From positions 2,048,001 to 2,112,000 of the forward strand of contig NC_088324.1 of the NCBI RefSeq assembly GCF_910592395.1: a DNA stretch of 64,000 bases, given 5' to 3'. The stretch comes from Lineus longissimus. Lineage: Eukaryota; Nemertea; Pilidiophora; Heteronemertea; Lineidae. The position numbers and the translations under genes are program-made. How positions within the stretch are numbered: position 1 is the stretch's first letter; every line of letters starts with the position of its first letter. Below, in pieces: positions 36,370 to 47,091 of the stretch. The notes under the pieces are model-generated. The model was not told where the DNA came from. It saw nothing but the letters and a program-made list of their open reading frames with translations, and did not search any database.

Positions 36370-36545
36370 TTATAGGTCGAAGACCACATTCCTGGTGTAA
36401 GGTTTGTTGTTGACTGTGGTGAAGGTGAGGACTTTTATGGTGTCCAAAGATTTGGCTCTAGAGAGGGCGACGTAAAGTTGTCCATGTGTGAAAACTGGCG
36501 ACAACCTGAGAGGGAAGTGGGACATTGTAATATTGGTATGAATAG
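36370..36545 (-). pseudogene. Helitron/Pif1-type helicase C-terminal remnant
   Basis: Reading the minus strand, PVFTHGQLYVALSRAKSLDT and IKVLTFT precede a TAA at 36370-36372. This is the conserved last helicase motif of Pif1-like and Helitron helicases (HGQLYVALSR). Upstream, HFPLRL is joined directly to it, so the usual TINKSQGQ segment has been deleted. It is a short dead fragment. Confidence 0.75.
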
Positions 36546-36951
36546 GCGTACAGAAAGTAAACGTCCACTCCTACAAATGACCGGCAGGAGGCGCAGTCCA
36601 TACTTACGCAAAAGAAGGGGGCAGGGGGTGTACCCCAATGCGTGTAGGCTATAGCATGCATTCAGGGGGGGGGCCAAAAATCAGCTTTGCTTTTCATGCG
36701 TAATTTTAAATGGATGGACCCTTACTTATGCTAAATGGATGGCCCCTCATGACTGCTGATGTCCACTGCAGGGATTACAACAAATGACTGCATGGCAGGC
36801 AGTTCAGTTATGCACGCAGCATACACACACAGGGATCCGTTTGAACAGTTCAAGAATAGGAAAACCGGGAAAAATCATCACTAAAGTGCCTTCGGTACTC
36901 CCAGAGATTAATTTTTTTTCTCTTTTCCGGTGTTTTAACTGCTGAAACGTG

Positions 36952-37290
36952 TCGTGCCGGCCGGCACAGTGTACAGTGTGTCAGCATGCACAGGCCGGCA
37001 CAGTGTGCAGTGTCAGCAGGCACAGGCCGGCGCAGTGTCCTGTGTCAGCATGCAGCCAGAGGCCGGCACAGTCATTGACAGTGTGCAGTGCGAGTGACGA
37101 ACAACAGGCCAGCGCTTCTGTCTATTTAATTCCTCTAAGTTCTGTGTCAGTCTGCTGAACATGTTTCTGCACGCATCATTCTGCACGCAGCATGCACAGG
37201 CCGGCGCAATGTGCAGTTGTCAGCATGCACAGGCCGGCACAGTGACGTAGGCCTACGAACGACAGGCATGACAGGCCAGCGCTTCTGACA
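36952..37290. repeat. GC-rich minisatellite (CACAGGCCGGCACAGTG units)
   Basis: About seven imperfect units of CACAGGCCGGCACAGTG linked by TGTCAGCATG-type sequence, partly disrupted between 37090 and 37190. Confidence 0.7.
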
Positions 37291-37351
37291 TTCTGTCATT
37301 CTGTGTCGGTCTGTCTACCGAGCATGTTTCTGCCCGTGTAATTTAAACAAC

Positions 37352-38250
37352 CAGGGGCCTTATTCACAAAGGTCCCGTAAAATCATCTTTTTATGCATGC
37401 TTAAGTTATGCGTAACATAATTTTGCGCAATCGTTATGGATCACTTACACCTGATTCACGAAGCCCGCACAAGCCTATCTTATGTAATGCGTAACTAAGT
37501 CGCACGTATGTTGAATGTGCCATGTATTGACCGTGACGATCTGCTGATGTAATAATATTTAACTATATAAGCGTAATCTGGGGAGCATGCAGACATATGA
37601 TTTCTGCATTTCACAATGTCGGATGCGAAACCAGCTCGAGGGGCTAATTTTACTGCCAAGGAGATAGCAAAATTGGTTGATTTGGTAGAGGCCAACTATG
37701 TGATTATAACAAACAAACTCAACGACACTGTCTCATGTGAAAAGAAAACGAAAGTCTGGAGTGAAATCGCCAGTCGGGTGAATGCAGTTTCAGATGTGGT
37801 GAGGAAACCGGAGGCCTTCCACAAAAAATGGGATGACTTAAAACTAAAGGCGAAAAGGAAAGCAAACAAGCTGATGGGAATTTCGAATGATACTGGAAAC
37901 GTGCCATTATCGGAAGAGGAAAGCCAGAGTTGTCAACCACTCACCGAACTCGAAAATCGGATAGTGGGCCTACTCGGCGAGGATCCTGTTTACGGGATAG
38001 AAGGCGGGATTGACACAGAGAAATCTGTATCTGTCTCTAGAGCATCAAAGGTATGTCCACCACTATTTTCACATCATTTGTATCTTAGGTTTTCGTATTG
38101 GAACATTCTGTTCGTGTGTTCATCTCGCAGATGAGATCTAGGTAAAACTACACGAGTGCCAAGAAAATACCATTCTATTCTATGATAAGCTATTTCTAAT
38201 GGCTGCTTTGACCATATCATCATGATGTCTCTTATGAGATTTTTACTGAG
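37352..38250 (+). mobile_element. 5' part of a Harbinger-like element
   Basis: GGGGCCTTATTCACAAAGG at about 37355 resembles a terminal sequence of PIF/Harbinger or ISL2EU elements. It is followed by a TATATAA box (37565-37570) and a Myb-like first exon. The complete Gypsy element begins at 38253, inside what would be the first intron. No right end was identified after it. Confidence 0.4.
37616..38050 (+). CDS. Myb/SANT-like DNA-binding protein, first exon
   Basis: From the ATG at 37616, 145 codons end at a GTATGT donor in phase 0. The N-terminal ~85 residues (GANFTAKEIAKLVDLVEANY...KKWDDLKLKAKRKANKL) form a trihelix Myb/SANT domain like that of Harbinger nuclear-import factors and NAIF1. The rest is acidic. 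A TATATAA box lies about 46 bp before the ATG. The downstream exon is not found because the Gypsy element begins 200 bp later. Confidence 0.65.
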
Positions 38251-38252
38251 TG

Positions 38253-39447
38253 TGTGACGGTATGAGTTTATGCGGCGGTATGAGTTTGGAGTCATCGAGA
38301 AAAGGGGGACACATTTTTTTTGGCAAATGAGTGGATCTTGAGCGAAGCACAGAATGACGCGGGGATTACGTTTCTGAGAACGTCGTAGGAATAGTTCGCG
38401 CCTGCGTAGTTCGTTCAGCATATCATTAAAATTGTGTCGCGGAAATTTCGATTTTGTCGTCCGTAATTCTTGAATATTCCCCTCCACTTTCCAGGTAAGT
38501 AACCTTAAATCATTTAGTCATGTGTAGTAAAACTGGTAGATCAGATGTATATTGACATGCAAAAGGTTAGAGATGTTTGTAAATAGTTTTCGGCAAATTT
38601 GTTGAGCGTCGAGCCTCGGGCTGTCAGAATGGCTGGATCAGCTGTGCGCGCTTGAGCGTCAGTCAAGGATTTTGGGCTTCAAACTATTCTTTAATGGGAA
38701 TGTAATGTTCGCAACTATTGTTCAGAGAAGTCACGCTAAGGTATATTTTTGTTGTATAAAGTTTCCATATGTTTGATTAACGTTTCATGTCAGAAACGGG
38801 GATTTTAGTTTCGAACACAGTGTCAACAATGCAACCGCGTTGGTATTGTTGACATCAGGCGACGCTCTGATTGGCTGTGGCTGGGGTCACGTCAGCGATG
38901 AATAGGTCAGATGTGCCATATTTGGGAAAGTGCGATGCTGTGATTGGTTGGAAGTTTAAAGGGATTTTAAATACGTCACAGATTTTTGCCATATTTGTAA
39001 ACCACTTTCCGTATTCGGAGAGACGCACGCATTCCAAATGACATGTGAATCAAAATGTGAATCACGGAAATTCTTGGGTTTTTGCGGGTTTTAACACTTT
39101 GTGTGCGGGGATTTCTTGATGTTTTCTCAGGTTTAGGCCTAACTCTGTCAATTTCTTTTAGATTAACCAGCACGGTTAGTCACTCTAATGTTTATTGTAT
39201 ATACTTGGATTATATAGGCAGTGGGCCTATATCGGGTATAATTACTATAGATATCACTGGTATTTTGATTGTACACATTTCTAAAGGTCAAAGGGCTGTT
39301 ATGTGACAATATTTCTCTTTCATGTATGTAGTTCGCGCCTGCGTAGTTCGTTCAGCATATCATTAAAATTGTGTCGCGGAAATTTCGATTTTGTCGTCCG
39401 TAATTCTTGAATATTCCCCTCCACTTTCCAGATCTGTCCAGGTAACA
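38253..39447 (+). repeat. 5' LTR of the complete Gypsy element
   Basis: 1,195 bp, nearly identical to 45893-47087. Within each LTR, a ~113-bp segment (GTTCGCGCCTGCGTAG...CACTTTCCAG) occurs twice, near 38395-38494 and 39332-39430. Confidence 0.95.
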
Positions 39448-39512
39448 ATTTTGGGGGCTCAGCCGGGAAATACACAAGTTAAAGGACAGAAGGAAGGATA
39501 TAAAACTGAACC

Positions 39513-40724
39513 ATGGCATTAGAGGGTGAACGGACGAAGGTGTTGCTGTCCTTGCGACGCAAATTATACAGTACGAATAGCGACCGGTTAGAGAAGGCCG
39601 TGGAGAGTTGCTTCGAGGAAAACAGTGGACTCGGTATGGAAGAGATGCTATCTCTTTACGAGGACGAGATGGAGAAATCGAAGGAAACCGAGGATCATGG
39701 TGTGAAGAGGTTGACCGAGTTACTGGAGGGCCTGACGGGGGTTACAAAGCCAGGAGCTACGGACCCCGGCGTCATCTCGGAAAAGAAACCAAACGTGGTC
39801 TTTCATACACAAAATTTTAAATTATCAAATAATATTGGAGAACGCTCCAATTGTTTGAGTTATCTAAGTTTTCTTCGTCAAGTGGAAGCAGGTCGTAAGC
39901 GCGGATACTCGGAAATGGACATTTTGGACGGTGTGGTCCGGGCAATTGAGCCCACTTGTAGGTTACGCGAATATCTGGAAGGGATTGAATCATTGACCCT
40001 TCCAAAGGCACAAACCATCATTCGGGGTTACTACCGAGAGAAGTCCGCCACACAACTATACCAAGAACTATGTTCATTGAGTCAGGTTCAAAAAGAGTCT
40101 CCGCAGGACTTTCTGTACAGGGCGCTCGCGATGAGACAAAAGATCATGTTCGCTTCCCGAGAGGATGCTACTAAAACGTTCGACACTAGTCTTCTTGAGC
40201 AGCAATTCAGGCAGTCCGTCTGCACCGGTCTCAATGATGATCTCCTGCGGGTGGAACTACAACAGCATATTGAGAAGGACTCGGACGAGGAGTTAATTGC
40301 AGCCGTTAACGATATAACACGACGCCAGGCAGAGACGCAGGCCAAAAGAACGGTCAAGGTGAAAGCCGTGTCGGCTGGTACGGAGTGTCAAACGACCGGG
40401 ACAAACGCTGTGTTGGAAGAGTTGAAAACCATACGGGTGGAGATGAACGAGTTGAGACAGGCGGTGAGGTCCAAGGGAGGAAGCTCGAGTGCTACCGAAG
40501 AAGCCAAACCTACCACTGGGAATCGACCACAACAGCGTTCTGGCAATAGGCGGCAGAACAAATGCCCCAAATGTGTGCGGGATGGAGCTACTCGCTGTTT
40601 CCATTGCTACGAATGTGGCTCAGATGAACACTACCGAAACTTCTGTCCGCAACTAAGAAACCCTACTGGTGATGCTGGTAGTTCGGGAAACGAGAAGGGA
40701 TCACTGAAAAAGGGGGCACAGTGA
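39513..40724 (+). CDS. gag: Gypsy Gag polyprotein
   Basis: The 403-residue ORF starts at an ATG in good context (GAACCATGG). A helical capsid-like middle (about residues 110-270; CLSYLSFLRQVEAGRKRGYS, TLPKAQTIIRGYYREKSATQ, FLYRALAMRQKIMF) is typical of marine Gypsy Gag. Near the C-terminus are CPKC...CFHC, a four-Cys ribbon, and overlapping it CYECGSDEHYRNFC, a CCHC zinc knuckle for RNA binding. The ORF stops at 40722 with pol in the -1 frame, so pol is probably made by frameshifting. Confidence 0.9.
   Translation: MALEGERTKVLLSLRRKLYSTNSDRLEKAVESCFEENSGLGMEEMLSLYEDEMEKSKETEDHGVKRLTELLEGLTGVTKPGATDPGVISEKKPNVVFHTQNFKLSNNIGERSNCLSYLSFLRQVEAGRKRGYSEMDILDGVVRAIEPTCRLREYLEGIESLTLPKAQTIIRGYYREKSATQLYQELCSLSQVQKESPQDFLYRALAMRQKIMFASREDATKTFDTSLLEQQFRQSVCTGLNDDLLRVELQQHIEKDSDEELIAAVNDITRRQAETQAKRTVKVKAVSAGTECQTTGTNAVLEELKTIRVEMNELRQAVRSKGGSSSATEEAKPTTGNRPQQRSGNRRQNKCPKCVRDGATRCFHCYECGSDEHYRNFCPQLRNPTGDAGSSGNEKGSLKKGAQ
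40709..40715 (+). promoter_or_regulatory. Candidate -1 ribosomal frameshift site
   Basis: In the gag frame the codons AAG GGG are preceded by A, giving A AAG GGG, which fits X XXY YYZ. It lies seven bases before the gag stop codon, and pol is in the -1 frame and open across it. No downstream pseudoknot was checked. Confidence 0.45.
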
Positions 40725-43700
40725 TCGAATCAAAAGAGACCCTCTCCTCAACCTCGCAGATGCGTTGTAGGACATGTAGTGCTCATGTTGATTTAAAACG
40801 ATGCGCTGGGTGTCACGGGCAAGTTCTATATTGTAGTCGGAATTGCCAAAAACAGGGTTGGGGTGAGCATAGAACGATATGTCAGACAATCCAAGGAGTT
40901 GGAACAGCTATGGCAGCACAAAAGGTGCAAAGCTCGCATGAAAGTGAAACTGTTACTGAACTTACTCCTAGAAATCAAAAACGATTGATAAAGCTTGTCG
41001 GGGAGAAGTGTTCGGTCTCCTTGATGGTTGAAGGACAGTGTGAGGAAATGCTATGGGATACTGGAGCCCAAGTTAGCTTGGTAGGACTTAATTGGCTCCG
41101 TGAACGATTTCCAGATAAGGACATTAGACCAATCAAAGAACTAATTGATGAAACGCTACGTGTTCGGTCGGCTAGTGGGGACGACATTGTTTTTTTGGGA
41201 TATGTGGAGTTGGAGATAAGTCCACCTAATGGTCAAAATGTTGCAGGGGTACCATTTTTGGTGACAAAAGCTGAACTCCAATCACCCATCTTGGGGTACA
41301 ATGTAATAGCCCACTGGTTGAATGACGCTGGTATTTCATCTATTTTTCCAACTGTTGATAAAACAAAGGTTTCATCTGTTCTGTCTGTTTTGGAGAAAGA
41401 ACAACATAGTGCGTTGGGTCTAGTCAAGATTGGAAAACAGAATGTGGTAGTTCCCAAGGGGAAAACTCTAAAGGTCAGGTGCTTCACACGTGTCGGCGCA
41501 GAAAACTCTAACCACCAGGCAGTATTTTCTAGTGAGGGGTATAACCACTGGGATGGAGCAATACAAGTTCCACAGGCGCTAGTTAAAGTACAGAGGGGGG
41601 CTAGTTGCGCTGTAACTATTCCAATTAGCAATTTTTCAGACCATGACGTCGTCTTACATAGAGGAATGACAGTGGGACGGTTAGAATCAGTTAGGTCTCT
41701 CATCACTGTGGTACCACCCAGAGACGGGGAAAAGCTGATGGAAATTGGAAGAGAAGTCCATGGTAGAGAGGTTGGAGCGCAAGAGGTAAGTATCGATAGT
41801 AGGACGGATAAGCCTGATTCATGGGATCCAGATGTGGAACTAGATGAAACTGTCTTAAATCCAGAACAAATCACTATGGTAAGAAAGATGCTTAGAGATG
41901 AATGTCATGCCTTTGCTAAGGATGAAAATGACATTGGTTGTGCTCCAAGTTTGCAATTAGATATTAAGTTGAAAGATGATTTTCCAGTCTCACAACCGTA
42001 TCGGGCATTGCCACCACCACTCTACCAAGAGGTAAAAGATTATGTCACTGACCTACTGAACCGAAATTGGATACAGAAGAGTACATCTTCTTATTCTAGT
42101 CCTATGGTGTGTGTCCGTAAGAAGGACAACACTCTTCGCCTGTGCATTGACTATAGGGCCATCAATCAAAAGAGCTTTGTTCCGCAAATTCCAATGCCAC
42201 GAATACAGCATGAAATTCAAACTCTGATTGGTAATCGCTTTTTCTCTGTCATTGACCAGTCCAAGGCCTACCATCAGGGTTTTGTGAAAGAAAGTTGTCG
42301 ACCTTACACTGCTTTCAGCACGCCATGGGGATTATATGAATGGTCTCGCATTCCTTTTGGTGTGTCAGGGGCTCCAGGTTGTTTCCAGAATTTCATGGAG
42401 GAAACTTTGGTAGATTTGCGTGATAAATGTTGCATTCCCTATTTAGATGATTGTCTCATTTTCAGTAAGACCTTTGAACAACACATTGAAGATGTAAGAT
42501 CGGTTTTGAAACGATTAAAGGATAAAGGTATCAAAGTGAAACCAAAGAAATGTATGTTGTTCAGGTTGGAGGTCAGGTTTCTGGGGCAGTTGGTTTCAGA
42601 AGGGGGCTATCGGATGGACCCAGCAGATATCAAACCTGTTCTTGCACTAAGAGAGAAAGAGCCAAAGACGGTAGGAGAGGTGAGGCAACTCATGGGACTA
42701 CTTGGGTATTACCGGAAATTCATTCCAGACTTCAGTAGGCGGGCCAGAAGCTTGTATGATCTGTTGAGCGAAGTCGATTCTGGTAAGGAACAGAAATCCA
42801 AAGGACGACAGAAGAAGCAAAGTAGGAAGACAAAGGGAGGAGGTCAGAAAGCATCGCGAGAGCGGATTGAGTGGAGAGACGAACATCGTCGCACATTGGA
42901 TGAGCTGATTGAATGTCTGACATCGACCCCAGTGATGGCATATCCGGATTACGAAAAACCATTCGTTCTGCACACTGATGCCAGCGGTCAAGGACTTGGA
43001 GCTATTCTCTACCAGAGACAGGCAGATGATGAGTTGAGGGTAATCGCTTACGGTTCAAGGTCATTAAGTCCAGCAGAGAAAAACTACCATCTACATTCTG
43101 GCAAGTTGGAGTTTTTGGCGTTGAAATGGGCCGTGGTGGAGAGATTCCGGGATTTCCTGTACTATGCCCCACATTTTGACGTCTACACCGACAACAACCC
43201 GTTAACATACATTTTGACTTCTGCGAAGCTGGATGCAACACGTCACCGTTGGGTTGGTGAACTGGCAGATTTCAACTTCACATTGCATTACAAGCCAGGG
43301 ATAAATAATACAGACGCTGATGTATTGAGTAGGCAACCTTTGGACTTTGAGGTGTACATGCAGGGTTGTACTGAAGCTGCAGGACCTGAACAGCTTGGAA
43401 GTGTAGGAAAGGCATTGACTGGAGAAGGCTATGAAGCAGGACTCGGATGGATTGAGGTGTTATCGACCAACCCTGTGGGTATTGCTGAGGAAATGGAAAG
43501 CGTTTTGGATTTAAACAACGTGGAGGTGATACCTACCCAAGAACTAGCCAGGACTCAAGATAAGGACTCGGAAACTGGTTTGTTGAAACGATGGGTGAGC
43601 AGTGGTGAAAGGCCAACAAAGGAGGAACTCAGGACATATCGAGGAAAGTTGCGGAGGAAACTTGGAACTTGGATCAGGAGCTGGGATAGATTGCATTTGG

Positions 43701-45376
43701 ATTCGGATGGGATTCTACGAAGAACTTGTAAATTACCTGACTCTCGAGATTGTGCTCAAATATGCCTGCCAGAGGAATACCACCAAATGATTTACGAGAT
43801 GCTTCATCGAGACATGGGACACTTGGGACCAGATAGGGTGATTGCCGTCGCACAGGAACGATTCTACTGGCCTGGTATGGGTGAAGATATTACCAGATAC
43901 ATTCAGAAGAGATGTCCTTGCCTCAAAGACAAGAAACCCACGGTGACCAGGAGAGCAGAGTTGAAACCGATCGAGACAACCCAACCATTTGAACTGGTAG
44001 CAATTGATTATGTACACTTAGAACGCTCAAAAGGAGGATATGAGTACATGTTGGTTTTGGTGGACCATTTCACTCGTTTTGTGCAAGTGTACCCAACCAA
44101 GAACAAGTCTGGTCGTACAGCAGCGGATAAGATTTTCAATGACTTCATCCCTCGGTTCGGATTTCCGGGAAAGCTTCATCACGACCAAGGAAGGGAATTT
44201 GAAAACCATCTGTTCCATCAGCTTCAGAAGAGATGTGGAATTGGTAGAAGTCGGACAACACCGTACCACCCTGCTGGCAATGGAACATGTGAAAGGATGA
44301 ATAGAACTATACTTGGGATGTTGAGGACCCTAAGTGAACAACACAAGAAGGATTGGAAGAGTCACGTAGACAAGCTAGTACATGCGTACAATTGTACGAA
44401 GAATGACTCTACAGGATTCTCCCCTTTCCGTCTTCTGTTTGGTAGATCCCCAAGACTTCCAGTTGATTTAGTTTTTGGATGTAATCAAGATGAAGGTTTG
44501 GACACAGTGGATAAATGGACCGGTCAACTGAAAGAGGCCTATGATATGGCCAGAGAGAACATAGGAAAATCCAAAGAGAAAGGAAAGAAGAATTATGACA
44601 AGCATCTGAGAAGCACAATTTTGAAGGAGGGCGATAGAGTGTTGGTACGAAATCTCAGTGAAAGGGGAGGCCCTGGAAAAATCAGGTCGTATTGGGAAAA
44701 GGATATCCACATTGTGACCAAACGAGTATCGCCAAATGCACCAGTTTATGAGGTCAAACCGGAGAAAGGGATGGGCAGGACTAGGATTCTACACCGGAAT
44801 CTACTCTTACAATGCGACGAGCTGCCATTTGAAGGACCACCAATCAGACGATTGCGAAAACGGAGAGACCGACGACGACCAGAGGTGCATCAAGAGTCTG
44901 ATGAATTGGATAGCGACATTGAGAGTTCTGATGAGGGATTGGTACCAGGATTTCGAAGTGAGGAGACAACTCCAGAAACACGGAACCAAGAACCTACACC
45001 GACTGACAATGGCGCGGACATAGAACCGGAGGTAGAAGCAGAACAAGATGATTCAGAGAATGCAAGGGATGAATCAAGTACCCAGAATTCCGGGACTGAA
45101 CAATCCAATTCGAGTGATGAGCATTCAAGAGAATCATCCACTGATGGACCAGTGGAACGACCGAGACGGCAAGTGAGACCACCACAAACGCTGACGTACA
45201 ATACGCTAGGGAACCCTACAATTCAACCAAGAGCATTTCCAGTAATGCAAGAACCAAGGGCATATCCAATGGTGCATGGAGTACCTGTTCAGCAGATGGG
45301 GGGTTGGCCGTCAGCTCCATGGGGAGGATACCCGATCTTCGTGCAGTATCCGATCCCAGGCTTTAATGGACACTAG
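40721..45376 (+). CDS. pol: Gypsy Pol polyprotein with N-terminal MYND finger
   Basis: About 1,551 codons, open throughout; there is no ATG at the overlap, which fits a Gag-Pol fusion. Order: MYND-type zinc finger at residues 15-54 (CRTC...CAGC...YCSRNCQ...HRTIC); aspartic protease with DTGAQ near 113; RT at about 420-600 with VIDQSKAYHQ and YLDD; RNase H at about 745-875 with TDASGQGLG and YTDNNPLTY; integrase at about 1020-1210 with an HHCC zinc region and core residues in AIDYVHLE, HHDQGREFE and GTCERMNR. An acidic, Ser-rich tail and Pro-rich end follow. All catalytic residues are present. The MYND finger is unusual for this position. Confidence 0.93.
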   Translation: MIESKETLSSTSQMRCRTCSAHVDLKRCAGCHGQVLYCSRNCQKQGWGEHRTICQTIQGVGTAMAAQKVQSSHESETVTELTPRNQKRLIKLVGEKCSVSLMVEGQCEEMLWDTGAQVSLVGLNWLRERFPDKDIRPIKELIDETLRVRSASGDDIVFLGYVELEISPPNGQNVAGVPFLVTKAELQSPILGYNVIAHWLNDAGISSIFPTVDKTKVSSVLSVLEKEQHSALGLVKIGKQNVVVPKGKTLKVRCFTRVGAENSNHQAVFSSEGYNHWDGAIQVPQALVKVQRGASCAVTIPISNFSDHDVVLHRGMTVGRLESVRSLITVVPPRDGEKLMEIGREVHGREVGAQEVSIDSRTDKPDSWDPDVELDETVLNPEQITMVRKMLRDECHAFAKDENDIGCAPSLQLDIKLKDDFPVSQPYRALPPPLYQEVKDYVTDLLNRNWIQKSTSSYSSPMVCVRKKDNTLRLCIDYRAINQKSFVPQIPMPRIQHEIQTLIGNRFFSVIDQSKAYHQGFVKESCRPYTAFSTPWGLYEWSRIPFGVSGAPGCFQNFMEETLVDLRDKCCIPYLDDCLIFSKTFEQHIEDVRSVLKRLKDKGIKVKPKKCMLFRLEVRFLGQLVSEGGYRMDPADIKPVLALREKEPKTVGEVRQLMGLLGYYRKFIPDFSRRARSLYDLLSEVDSGKEQKSKGRQKKQSRKTKGGGQKASRERIEWRDEHRRTLDELIECLTSTPVMAYPDYEKPFVLHTDASGQGLGAILYQRQADDELRVIAYGSRSLSPAEKNYHLHSGKLEFLALKWAVVERFRDFLYYAPHFDVYTDNNPLTYILTSAKLDATRHRWVGELADFNFTLHYKPGINNTDADVLSRQPLDFEVYMQGCTEAAGPEQLGSVGKALTGEGYEAGLGWIEVLSTNPVGIAEEMESVLDLNNVEVIPTQELARTQDKDSETGLLKRWVSSGERPTKEELRTYRGKLRRKLGTWIRSWDRLHLDSDGILRRTCKLPDSRDCAQICLPEEYHQMIYEMLHRDMGHLGPDRVIAVAQERFYWPGMGEDITRYIQKRCPCLKDKKPTVTRRAELKPIETTQPFELVAIDYVHLERSKGGYEYMLVLVDHFTRFVQVYPTKNKSGRTAADKIFNDFIPRFGFPGKLHHDQGREFENHLFHQLQKRCGIGRSRTTPYHPAGNGTCERMNRTILGMLRTLSEQHKKDWKSHVDKLVHAYNCTKNDSTGFSPFRLLFGRSPRLPVDLVFGCNQDEGLDTVDKWTGQLKEAYDMARENIGKSKEKGKKNYDKHLRSTILKEGDRVLVRNLSERGGPGKIRSYWEKDIHIVTKRVSPNAPVYEVKPEKGMGRTRILHRNLLLQCDELPFEGPPIRRLRKRRDRRRPEVHQESDELDSDIESSDEGLVPGFRSEETTPETRNQEPTPTDNGADIEPEVEAEQDDSENARDESSTQNSGTEQSNSSDEHSRESSTDGPVERPRRQVRPPQTLTYNTLGNPTIQPRAFPVMQEPRAYPMVHGVPVQQMGGWPSAPWGGYPIFVQYPIPGFNGH

Positions 45377-45892
45377 ATAGACTATGTTTCTAGACGCATT
45401 TCAGGCCAAGGGGTGATTCATGGATTTTGTTAGTTAAAACATATTATCGTATTACGGAACAGGTGTAAATAGATTAAGGATTTAATCATAAATTTGCTTT
45501 TCAGGTATATTATACTGTGAAGTAGTATTTTTCAGGTGGTCTTTGTGAGAGTTGAGCCATGACGTAAGATGACCTTATGAAGAAAATAGATTGTCCAAGC
45601 GCTTCTAAAGTCATGAGACTAGTTGTACAAGATAAGCGGAATCCACCAGATGTTTGCTGAAGAGATTGGCCATTTCTTCAGTTTGTCTTTACCGCCAGGA
45701 AGAGGAATGCAGGTATCCTCTAACCTGCAATTCGGTGATGTATATTATTTAGAGTAATTTTGCCGTTGGGGTATTTACCAGTATGTTGTACAGCGCCTGT
45801 GGAGTAGCATTTTAGATTCAGTTCTTCTTGGGCAAGTATTTTCTGGAATTGAACTAATGTCGAGGACGACATCATTTTGAACGGGGGGAGAA
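45377..45892 (+). other. 3' untranslated region and polypurine tract
   Basis: No ORF. It ends in ACGGGGGGAGAA directly before the 3' LTR, the expected plus-strand primer. Confidence 0.8.
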
Positions 45893-47087
45893 TGTGACGG
45901 TATGAGTTTATGCGGCGGTATGAGTTTGGAGTCATCGAGAAAAGGGGGACACATTTTTTTTGGCAAATGAGTGGATCTTGAGCGAAGCACAGAATGACGC
46001 GGGGATTACGTTTCTGAGAACGTCGTAGGAATAGTTCGCGCCTGCGTAGTTCGTTCAGCATATCATTAAAATTGTGTCGCGGAAATTTCGATTTTGTCGT
46101 CCGTAATTCTTGAATATTCCCCTCCACTTTCCAGGTAAGTAACCTTAAATCATTTAGTCATGTGTAGTAAAACTGGTAGATCAGATGTATATTGACATGC
46201 AAAAGGTTAGAGATGTTTGTAAATAGTTTTCGGCAAATTTGTTGAGCGTCGAGCCTCGGGCTGTCAGAATGGCTGGATCAGCTGTGCGCGCTTGAGCGTC
46301 AGTCAAGGATTTTGGGCTTCAAACTATTCTTTAATGGGAATGTAATGTTCGCAACTATTGTTCAGAGAAGTCACGCTAAGGTATATTTTTGTTGTATAAA
46401 GTTTCCATATGTTTGATTAACGTTTCATGTCAGAAACGGGGATTTTAGTTTCGAACACAGTGTCAACAATGCAACCGCGTTGGTATTGTTGACATCAGGC
46501 GACGCTCTGATTGGCTGTGGCTGGGGTCACGTCAGCGATGAATAGGTCAGATGTGCCATATTTGGGAAAGTGCGATGCTGTGATTGGTTGGAAGTTTAAA
46601 GGGATTTTAAATACGTCACAGATTTTTGCCATATTTGTAAACCGCTTTCCGTATTCGGAGAGACGCACGCATTCCAAATGACATGTGAATCAAAATGTGA
46701 ATCACGGAAATTCTTGGGTTTTTGCGGGTTTTAACACTTTGTGTGCGGGGATTTCTTGATGTTTTCTCAGGTTTAGGCCTAACTCTGTCAATTTCTTTTA
46801 GATTAACCAGCACGGTTAGTCACTCTAATGTTTATTGTATATACTTGGATTATATAGGCAGTGGGCCTATATCGGGTATAATTACTATAGATATCACTGG
46901 TATTTTGATTGTACACATTTCTAAAGGTCAAAGGGCTGTTATGTGACAATATTTCTCTTTCATGTATGTAGTTCGCGCCTGCGTAGTTCGTTCAGCATAT
47001 CATTAAAATTGTGTCGCGGAAATTTCGATTTTGTCGTCCGTAATTCTTGAATATTCCCCTCCACTTTCCAGATCTGTCCAGGTAACA
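45893..47087 (+). repeat. 3' LTR of the complete Gypsy element
   Basis: 1,195 bp. The AGTG target duplication follows at 47088-47091. Confidence 0.95.
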
Positions 47088-47091
47088 AGTG

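Larger units (their letters stand above)
38249..47091 (+). mobile_element. Complete, recent Ty3/Gypsy LTR retrotransposon
   Basis: The 8.8-kb element has LTRs 38253-39447 and 45893-47087, each 1,195 bp, TGTGACGG...GGTAACA. I see one base difference between them (A/G in AAACC[A/G]CTTTCC). A 4-bp AGTG duplication flanks it. The primer-binding site TGGGGGCTCAGCCGGGA (39452-39468, tRNA-Pro-like), intact gag and pol, and polypurine tract CGGGGGGAGAA before 45893 are all present. Near-identical LTRs and open frames indicate a very recent insertion that may still be active. Confidence 0.95.
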
